Source: Spirochaetota bacterium
Lineage (GTDB): Bacteria; Spirochaetota; Spirochaetia; Treponematales; Rectinemataceae
Assembly (NCBI GenBank): GCA_023421875.1
Contig: JAEZSM010000062.1
Span: 1 to 8,719, forward strand
Direction: 5' to 3'
Length of the DNA: 8,719 bases
The position numbers were made by a program, and so were the translations under genes. The notes below the pieces were generated by a model. That model was not told the DNA's origin and did not search any database. It was given only the letters and a program-made list of their open reading frames with translations. How positions within the stretch are numbered: the first letter of the stretch is position 1; every line of letters starts with the position of its first letter. Positions 1 to 5,257 of this stretch are shown piece by piece.

Positions 1-1
1 C

Positions 2-1177
2 CTGGGCAACCTTGCCAATAGGACCTTGAGTTTCATCTGGCGTTATTACGGGGGGAAAATTCCCCAGGCCAAGGCCGATGAGGATTTCTGGCGAAAGGCG
101 GCAAACATCGAAGCCGAGGTTACGGCCGCTCTGGAGCGGGCTGATCTGCGGGACGCGCTGCGCCAAATATTCCAGCTCTCCGACCTGGCCAACAAGCGGT
201 TCCAGGATACTGAACCCTGGAAGACCAGAAATTCGGACCCGGAAAAGGCCGCATCGCTGCTCTCGGATCTCTGCTATATCCTACGGGACCTGGCGATACT
301 GATCCAGCCCTTCATGCCTCAGGCGGCTGAAACGCTGGCATCCCAGCTGGGCTTCGCCGTCGGCAAGGAGGGGATGGACTGGTCTACCCTCGGCAGACTC
401 GAGGGACTTTCCGAAGTAAAGGGAAGCGGCCTTCTGTTTAAAAAACTGGAAGAAGACCATATAAACGCCCTGAGGGAGCGCTATTCGGGTTCGCAGAAAG
501 AAAGGGCAGAACGAAATAGGACAGAAGCGCAGACGGCGCATGGAGAGGCTGGGACCCAGAAGCCAGGACAGGCAGCCCTCGGCAAGCAAGCGGACCCTAT
601 TACGCACCAGGCTCCCGGCAAAGATAAAAAGGCAGAAACGGCAAAAGTCCCGCCCCTCGCCGAACTGGCCCATGAAGAGCGCTGCGCCCGCCTTGTCTCG
701 CTGAAGGTAGCCAAAATAATCAAGGTGGAACGCCATCCCAAGGCGGATAAGCTCTACATCGAAACCCTGGACGACGGTTCGGGCCAGGAACGGGTCATCG
801 TTTCAGGACTCGTCCCCTATTACCGGGAAGAAGAACTTCTGGGCAGGCATATTGTGCTCGTGGACAACTTAAAGCCCGCCAGGCTACGGGGCGTCGAATC
901 CCGGGGGATGCTTCTCGCAGCGTCCAAGAAGAGCGCGAACGGAGAAGCCAAGGAAGTCGTGGAGATTCTCCAGGCCCCCTGGGCTGAACCGGGTAGTCCC
1001 GTTAGGCCCGAAGGCTTCGAGGAGCTGCCCGTCGAGCATGAACAGATCGATATCGATGACTTTTTCTCCATACCCCTAACCGCTAGAAAAGGCATCGCCT
1101 GCGCGGGCGCGGCCAGGCTCCTGGCCGCGGGCAAACCCCTTAGCCTCGAAGCGGCGGCCGACGGCGAAATAGGATGA
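2..1177 (+). CDS. metG: Methionyl-tRNA synthetase, C-terminal part (partial, 5' end outside window)
   Basis: Charges tRNA-Met with methionine in the cytoplasm. The reading frame is open from base 2, so the catalytic half lies upstream; 391 residues are visible. The fragment opens with LGNLANRTLSFI, the usual entry to the alpha-helical anticodon-binding domain, which continues through the DTEPWK motif (about residues 69-74). A charged, Gln/Ala/Lys-rich linker follows (about residues 157-230, bases 470-691). Then comes a C-terminal EMAPII/Trbp111-type tRNA-binding OB fold (about 231-334) with HPKADKLYIE and SRGMLLAAS. After the OB fold there is an extra tail of about 57 residues containing DIDDFFSIP, which many MetRS lack. 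The stop TGA overlaps the ATG of the next gene (ATGA), so the two are probably co-transcribed and translationally coupled. Identity is secure; the tail and linker are the only unusual parts. Confidence 0.95.
   Translation: MGNLANRTLSFIWRYYGGKIPQAKADEDFWRKAANIEAEVTAALERADLRDALRQIFQLSDLANKRFQDTEPWKTRNSDPEKAASLLSDLCYILRDLAILIQPFMPQAAETLASQLGFAVGKEGMDWSTLGRLEGLSEVKGSGLLFKKLEEDHINALRERYSGSQKERAERNRTEAQTAHGEAGTQKPGQAALGKQADPITHQAPGKDKKAETAKVPPLAELAHEERCARLVSLKVAKIIKVERHPKADKLYIETLDDGSGQERVIVSGLVPYYREEELLGRHIVLVDNLKPARLRGVESRGMLLAASKKSANGEAKEVVEILQAPWAEPGSPVRPEGFEELPVEHEQIDIDDFFSIPLTARKGIACAGAARLLAAGKPLSLEAAADGEIG
1108..1129. repeat. Perfect GC-rich inverted repeat inside the metG 3' end
   Basis: The arms CGCGGCCAGG (1108-1117) and CCTGGCCGCG (1120-1129) are perfectly complementary around a central CT. 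In RNA this would form an 8-9 bp GC-rich hairpin with a small loop. It lies in frame within the metG tail codons, about 45 nt before the femX-like start. No T-tract follows, so it is not an intrinsic terminator. It may be a chance product of Ala/Gly/Arg codons, or an mRNA structure at the cistron junction. Confidence 0.5.
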
Positions 1178-2307
1178 TGGACAGTCAATATCCTGGATTC
1201 GATGCTTTTTCTGCCAGCTTTCGTCTTCCTGCCCTCGGTTTAGATTCCGGAACAGCCAAAGAAGGCGAGGGCTACGCTGATTCCGGAACTCCCGGAAGTT
1301 TTATGCAGAGCCCTTTCTGGGCAAGCTTCAAGGTCAGCACAGGCTGGAAAGCCTATCGTTTCGATCTAGAGGACAGGGACAGCGACCACTATCCCCTTGT
1401 CGTGCTGGTACGGCCTTTGGCCCTCGGCCTTTGCTTTGCCTATGTGCCCCACGGTCCGGTACTCCCCGCGCCGGGAACGGACAAGGGCCAGTACCTGGAA
1501 AAACTCGCCCAGGCAATTCTCGCGCGAATAAAAGATAAAATTCTCTTTATCCGTTTCGACCTGGACTGGGAGCTGGATGCTGAGCTTAGGGAATCGGAGC
1601 TTTTCTCCTCCGGAAAAAGACTCAAGAAGGGCGCTCCGGTGCAAGTGCCCGACACGGTACTGCAGAACCTGCAGCCGGATGAGGCCGGCATTCTGGCTGC
1701 GATGAAGCCAAAATGGCGCTACAACATCAAGCTCGCCGAAAAGCGGGGCGTGAGGGTAACGCGCCACGGCGCCGAGGCGTTGCCGATTTTCTACGCCCTC
1801 TATCGGGAAACCGCCGTCCGGGACGGCATTTCTATACACCCCCTCGCATATTACGAAAAACTATTCGCCGCAGCGGACCAAGCCAGCCGACAGGCTGTAA
1901 AGCCCGAGCTCTCGGTCTGGGTGGCCAGGCACGAATCCCAAGCCCTGGCTGCCATAATAACGCTCCACTACGATAAAACCGCGACCTACCTCTACGGCGC
2001 TTCATCCGGCGAAAAACGCAACTTCATGCCCACCTACGCGCTCCAGTGGGCAGCCATGCAAGCCGCAAAAGCCTCGGGCTGCATGAAATATGACTTTTTC
2101 GGGATTCCGCCCACCGGGGAACCGGGACACCCCATGGCGGGATTGTACCTTTTCAAGACCGGGTTTGGGGGGAGTATCATCCACCGGGCGGGGGCAGTGG
2201 ATTACCCTGCCAAGCCCCTGCTGTTCGGACTTTTCAGGACCTTGGAAGGGCTGAGGCTGCTCTGGCATAAAAAAATACGCAAAGCCCTGCGGCAGGCTAG
2301 TTCCTGA
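1174..2307 (+). CDS. FemA/FemB/FemX-family peptidoglycan bridge aminoacyltransferase
   Basis: Members of this family transfer an amino acid, usually Gly, Ala or Ser from aminoacyl-tRNA, onto the side chain of the stem-peptide diamino acid of lipid II at the cytoplasmic membrane face. The 377-residue protein shows the family's marks. QSPFWASFK lies near residues 45-53, KPKWRYNIKLAEKRGV at about 179-193, and YLYGASSGEKRNFMPTYALQ at about 272-291. YDFFGIPP at 306-313 and HPMAGLYLFKTGFGG at 319-333 complete the second GNAT-like half. The long coiled-coil arm of staphylococcal FemA is not obvious, which suggests a FemX-like first-residue enzyme. The start at 1174 overlaps the metG stop; a second in-frame ATG follows at 1177. 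No strong Shine-Dalgarno is seen, which fits translational coupling. The 3' end overlaps the convergent AMMECR1 gene by 11 bp. The amino acid added cannot be read from sequence. Confidence 0.88.
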   Translation: MMDSQYPGFDAFSASFRLPALGLDSGTAKEGEGYADSGTPGSFMQSPFWASFKVSTGWKAYRFDLEDRDSDHYPLVVLVRPLALGLCFAYVPHGPVLPAPGTDKGQYLEKLAQAILARIKDKILFIRFDLDWELDAELRESELFSSGKRLKKGAPVQVPDTVLQNLQPDEAGILAAMKPKWRYNIKLAEKRGVRVTRHGAEALPIFYALYRETAVRDGISIHPLAYYEKLFAAADQASRQAVKPELSVWVARHESQALAAIITLHYDKTATYLYGASSGEKRNFMPTYALQWAAMQAAKASGCMKYDFFGIPPTGEPGHPMAGLYLFKTGFGGSIIHRAGAVDYPAKPLLFGLFRTLEGLRLLWHKKIRKALRQASS

Positions 2308-2842
2308 TTTCTGGGAAGACTAGTCCCTCGAAAATATAGAGCTCTGCCCTCCGGTCTTTCCAACTGTCTGGCGCAAGGCCGGCCTTGTAGCAAACCTGTT
2401 CGAGAAAGCCGTACCTGTCCCAGCCATATTCCACCGCCACCTGGGGCAGCAGGACACCAGAGCGACCCCAGTACGAAATGTATACACCGTGGCGGCCGAC
2501 AATGAGCTCTTCCGGATTCCTGATTCTTTGCATGGGACCAAGCAGACTGATCTCTATGCTGATCGAATCCAGTTCTTCCTCCCTGAGTCCGTCGAAGCGG
2601 GGATCTTCGAAGGCTGCAGCCCTGGCCATCTGGGCTACCGTCTCGGCGATGGGAAGGTCGCTGATCATCCTGCCGATACAGCCTCTGAGGCGATCGTTTT
2701 TGTGCAGCGTAACAAAGGCCCCGAGCCTGTAGTCGGGACCCGGGAATTCCGGGATCGGGGTTTTTCGGAAGCAGCCTTCGATTGATCGCCGGGCAATGGT
2801 GCAGAGTGCCTTCTTTTGTTCATCAGAAAGCTGCAGCTCCAT
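2297..2842 (-). CDS. amrA: AMMECR1-domain protein (AmmeMemoRadiSam system protein A)
   Basis: A 181-residue protein that is almost wholly one AMMECR1 domain. Visible family signatures are GAFVTLHKNDRLRGCIG (41-57, with the near-invariant LRGCIG at 52-57), FEDPRF (78-83), a beta-rich stretch SISIEISLLGP (94-103), and VLLPQVAVEYGWD (130-142). In many prokaryotes the domain is encoded with a Memo-like protein and a radical SAM enzyme; the molecular function is not established. Here the Memo-like gene lies immediately upstream on the same strand, and its stop is separated from this ATG by only 3 bp. The AGG used as ribosome-binding site overlaps the Memo stop codon, so the two are surely one operon. 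The 3' end overlaps the convergent femX-like gene. No hairpin terminator was seen between the two convergent genes. Family assignment is firm; the symbol follows the AmmeMemoRadiSam naming. Confidence 0.9.
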   Translation of the reverse strand: MELQLSDEQKKALCTIARRSIEGCFRKTPIPEFPGPDYRLGAFVTLHKNDRLRGCIGRMISDLPIAETVAQMARAAAFEDPRFDGLREEELDSISIEISLLGPMQRIRNPEELIVGRHGVYISYWGRSGVLLPQVAVEYGWDRYGFLEQVCYKAGLAPDSWKDRRAELYIFEGLVFPEIRN

Positions 2843-2845
2843 GAC

Positions 2846-3697
2846 CTACCTCGAAAAAGCGGCGGCCCCGTAGCCCACCACCGGGTCTCCGGGTTCGCAT
2901 AAGGCTGCGGAGCTGCCCATGCCCAGGATCCGGGCATCCATTCCAGACGACAGGGAGCTCCTCATATAGGCTTGGATGATCCTTCCTCCGCAGAAGGATG
3001 AACCGTCTTCAAAATAGCCGCGCAAGGCCTCATGGTCTCCCTGCTCGATAGCCTCCAGAATGCCTGCGCTCTTACTCAAGCAGATGTCCGGATTGGCATC
3101 GACGGCCAGGTTGCTGGTCAGGACGAAAAGACTCGTCCCGATCCGGTCGCCGAGCAAAAAGTGCAGATTGGCCAAAAGGCTGTCCAGGGTTTTTTCATCG
3201 CAGGCGCTTACGATCACCGGTATGATCAGGGCGGAAGGGCAGATCCTGGCGGCGAAGATGAGCTGCATCTCTATGGCGTGCTCCTCAAAATGAGGAATAT
3301 CGCTGGCCTGGACCTCGGTGCTGGAATGCAGAAGTCCGTGCACCAGGGCCCTGTCAACATGGAACGTTCCAGTGGGCAGGAGAAATTCGTGGACCTTGGG
3401 TAAAAAAACCCCCTGATCGAAGCTCCGGTGGGAGGGACTGATGAGAATCATGGTCCCTATCTCCCTGGCGGCCGCCGCTTTCCATGCCCTGGCGGCTATG
3501 CTGCCCGAATACTCCAAGCTGCCGTGTGGACTTACTATAGCCGAGCAGTGGCCGGGCGGAGCATCGACGTTATCCAGAAGGCTGACTATTCTGCTGTCCA
3601 GTTCCGGGGCCGAGGAAGGATAGAAAAGTCCGGCCACCATCGGTTCTCGTCTGTGGTCGGGGCTTGGATGCCGGGGTCCTTCTTCCGCATCATGCAT
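2846..3697 (-). CDS. amrB: Memo-like protein (AmmeMemoRadiSam system protein B)
   Basis: A 283-residue member of the MEMO1/LigB-like fold. Motifs in order: REPMVAGLFYP (17-27, the usual N-terminal signature), VSPHGSLEYSG (55-65, His58), LISPSHRSF (85-93, His90), FEEHAIEMQLIF (137-148), and SFCGGRIIQ (235-242, Cys236). Together these supply the His/His/Cys pocket described for human MEMO1. The family's SSDxxH-like motif is altered here: TSNLAVD at 194-200 has Asn in place of Asp and no His. The start is uncertain. ATG 3697 gives 16 residues before REP, has no Shine-Dalgarno, and lies almost at the transcription start predicted from the promoter. The only other in-frame ATG (3640, Met20) would cut into the conserved N-terminal motif. 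It is first in an operon with the AMMECR1 gene and divergent from the response regulator. The radical SAM partner is not in the window. Confidence 0.87.
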   Translation of the reverse strand: MHDAEEGPRHPSPDHRREPMVAGLFYPSSAPELDSRIVSLLDNVDAPPGHCSAIVSPHGSLEYSGSIAARAWKAAAAREIGTMILISPSHRSFDQGVFLPKVHEFLLPTGTFHVDRALVHGLLHSSTEVQASDIPHFEEHAIEMQLIFAARICPSALIIPVIVSACDEKTLDSLLANLHFLLGDRIGTSLFVLTSNLAVDANPDICLSKSAGILEAIEQGDHEALRGYFEDGSSFCGGRIIQAYMRSSLSSGMDARILGMGSSAALCEPGDPVVGYGAAAFSR

Positions 3698-3703
3698 ACT
3701 GCT

Positions 3704-3731
3704 AGTATAAGGTGGTATTCAGTAATTTCAA
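3704..3731 (-). promoter_or_regulatory. Sigma-70-type promoter for the Memo/AMMECR1 operon
   Basis: Read on the minus strand, a -35 box TTGAAA (3731-3726, 5/6 to consensus) is followed after 16 bp by a -10 box TATACT (3709-3704, 5/6). Transcription would begin near 3697-3698, at the annotated ATG, so the message may be leaderless or the start may be misplaced. It sits in the 61-bp divergent gap shared with the response regulator. Confidence 0.6.
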
Positions 3732-3758
3732 GAATTTTATTTTCCGGAGGCTAGAACG

Positions 3759-5144
3759 ATGAGAATTTTGATCGTCGACGACGAGGCTAGAATGGCGGAA
3801 TCCATCAGGGATTACTTTCAGCCCGAGGGTCTCGAATCGGATCTGGCTTCCAACGGAATTCAGGCGAGGCGCATGCTCGAAGAAAGTGCCTATGACGCAC
3901 TGGTATCGGACCTCAGGATGCCCGGCATGGATGGCATGCAGCTGCTGCGCTGGGTGAGGGAGGAAGGTCCCAACCTGCCTGTGATCATGATTTCGGCCCA
4001 CGGCGACATCCGGGATGCCGTCGATGCCATGAGGGAAGGGGCCTACGACTACCTGGTCAAGCCCTTCGATCCCGACGAGCTTTTATTGAAGGTCCGCAAG
4101 GCTGTGGAAAACCGCAGACTCCGTCTTTCGGTTGCGGCGGGCATGGCGGGCAAGGCAAAAGATGAGATGATCGGAGACAGCCCAGCCATGCGCGAGGTGG
4201 ACAGGATTCTCGCCAAGGCTTCCCCCACAGGCGCCACCATTCTGATAACAGGAGAGAGCGGCACCGGAAAGGAAGTAGCCGCCAGAGTTTCACATCGCTA
4301 TTCCCGGCGCGAAGGTCCCTTCGTGCCCATCAATATGGGGGCCTTCCCCGAGCAGCTTTTGGAGAGCGAACTCTTCGGGTACGAAAAAGGCGCCTTTACC
4401 GGCGCAGACAGCCGAAAACAGGGCCTGTTCGAAAGCGCCCAGGGGGGCAGCCTTTTCCTGGACGAAATCGCCGAGCTCCCGCTGCATCTCCAAGTAAAAC
4501 TGCTGCGGGTCATTCAGGAGCGCAAGGTGCAACGCCTTGGCTCGCTCAAGGGTACGCCCGTGGATCTGCGCCTTGTCGCAGCCACGAACAGGGATTTGGA
4601 AAAGGAAGTCAAGGAAGGCAGGTTCAGGGAGGATCTCTATTACCGGATAAACGTGATCCGAATCCAGATACCTCCGCTCAGGGAAAGGTCGGAGGACATC
4701 CCGCTCCTCGCGGGAGCCTTTCTAGCCAGGGTCTCAGGCAACATGGGGAGAAAATCTATGGAGCTGGGCGACGAGGCTATCCGCTTTTTGATGAGCTACG
4801 ATTTTCCGGGCAATGTGCGGGAACTGGAAAACGCCATAGAGCGGGCGTGCATCCTGAGCGAGAGTGACACGCTCAGGGCAAGGGATTTCGAGTTCCTCAA
4901 GGGCGGTAAAACAAGCTGGAACGGAAGAGAGCAGCCGCAGCAATCCACCGCGGCGGCGAGTCTGGCCTTCGGTGCCGGGGAGAGCCTGGAAGCGCTGGAA
5001 CGCAAGGCTATCCTTTCAGCACTGGAGCGCAACGCCTATCACAGGGAAAAGACCGCCGACGAGCTGGGGATAACCAGGAGGACCTTGCTGAACAAGATAA
5101 AAGCCTATGGCCTGGAAGCTGGAGCTGATGCTGAAAGAATCTGA
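3759..5144 (+). CDS. Sigma-54-dependent response regulator, NtrC/AtoC family
   Basis: A 461-residue transcription activator with the classic three parts. The receiver domain (1-115) has acidic residues D7/D8, phosphoacceptor D51 in VSDLRMPGMDG, S79 and K101 (LVKPFD). The AAA+ domain (about 137-365) has Walker A GESGTGKE (165-172), the sigma-54-contacting loop GAFTGA (211-216), Walker B SLFLDE (231-236), the arginine region RFREDLYYR (288-296) and sensor II GNVRELENAIERA (351-363). A Fis-type helix-turn-helix closes the protein (about 412-452, ADELGITRRTLLNKIKAYGL). All catalytic motifs look intact, so it should be a phosphorylation-controlled ATPase activating sigma-54 RNA polymerase. Start choice: GGAGG at 3746-3750, 8 nt before ATG. 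No histidine kinase lies next to it. Divergent Memo and downstream ggt are the neighbours, and ggt or the permease operon are guessed targets only. Confidence 0.95.
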   Translation: MRILIVDDEARMAESIRDYFQPEGLESDLASNGIQARRMLEESAYDALVSDLRMPGMDGMQLLRWVREEGPNLPVIMISAHGDIRDAVDAMREGAYDYLVKPFDPDELLLKVRKAVENRRLRLSVAAGMAGKAKDEMIGDSPAMREVDRILAKASPTGATILITGESGTGKEVAARVSHRYSRREGPFVPINMGAFPEQLLESELFGYEKGAFTGADSRKQGLFESAQGGSLFLDEIAELPLHLQVKLLRVIQERKVQRLGSLKGTPVDLRLVAATNRDLEKEVKEGRFREDLYYRINVIRIQIPPLRERSEDIPLLAGAFLARVSGNMGRKSMELGDEAIRFLMSYDFPGNVRELENAIERACILSESDTLRARDFEFLKGGKTSWNGREQPQQSTAAASLAFGAGESLEALERKAILSALERNAYHREKTADELGITRRTLLNKIKAYGLEAGADAERI

Positions 5145-5173
5145 CAAAAGATGCTCATTTGTCATCCATGACA
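5142..5173. promoter_or_regulatory. Overlapping TGTCA/TGACA inverted repeats upstream of the ggt promoter
   Basis: Two inverted repeats share one arm. TGACAAA (5142-5148) pairs perfectly with TTTGTCA (5158-5164), and TGTCAT (5160-5165) pairs with ATGACA (5168-5173) across CC. The second ends 8 bp before the -35 box. They could be operator half-sites or alternative RNA hairpins. The first also overlaps the response regulator's stop codon. The RNA form is a poor terminator: the stem is short and AT-rich with only TTTT nearby. An operator is my preferred reading, from sequence symmetry alone. Confidence 0.4.
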
Positions 5174-5181
5174 GGTTTTGC

Positions 5182-5210
5182 TTGACAGCCTAAAAGAGCT
5201 GAACCATAGT
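5182..5210 (+). promoter_or_regulatory. Sigma-70-type promoter for ggt
   Basis: A perfect -35 TTGACA (5182-5187) is followed after 17 bp by CATAGT (5205-5210, 4/6 to TATAAT). It lies 48 bp ahead of the ggt ATG, leaving a leader of about 40 nt. The -35 hexamer itself contains a TGACA copy of the motif that recurs around this gene. Confidence 0.55.
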
Positions 5211-5224
5211 AGAACGATCATTCT
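5211..5224. promoter_or_regulatory. Imperfect palindrome at the predicted ggt transcription start
   Basis: AGAACGATCATTCT matches its own reverse complement at 12 of 14 positions (AGAA-N-GATC-N-TTCT). It directly follows the -10 box, where a repressor would block initiation. Its sequence differs from the TGTCA family nearby. Evidence is symmetry and position only. Confidence 0.25.
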
Positions 5225-5257
5225 ATAAACGCGCAACTAAATATCAAGGAGGCTCGA

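Noticed and set aside
281..736. Minus-strand open frame of 151 codons opposite metG
   Set aside because: It lies wholly antisense to a clear metG frame, shows no recognisable domain and no ribosome-binding site of note; it is a shadow of GC-rich codons.
1366..1839. Minus-strand open frame of 157 codons opposite the femX-like gene
   Set aside because: The plus-strand frame carries all family motifs; the antisense product has no coherent features.
3032..3403. Plus-strand open frame opposite the Memo-like gene
   Set aside because: Antisense to a conserved gene, low-complexity product, no supported start.
3469..3478. GGCGGCCGCC palindrome inside the Memo-like gene
   Set aside because: It is a 10-bp product of consecutive alanine codons in a GC-rich gene with no positional meaning.
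5142..5180. Intrinsic terminator for the response regulator gene
   Set aside because: The possible stems are 6-7 bp, AT-rich or with a 2-nt loop, and only a TTTT follows; the palindromes fit operators better.
5167..5182. Possible sigma-54 promoter upstream of ggt (TTTTGCT as the -12 element)
   Set aside because: The position 10 bp upstream, where GG is required, reads AT; the nearby TGACAGG is out of register by 2 bp. The TTGACA-17-CATAGT promoter explains the region better.
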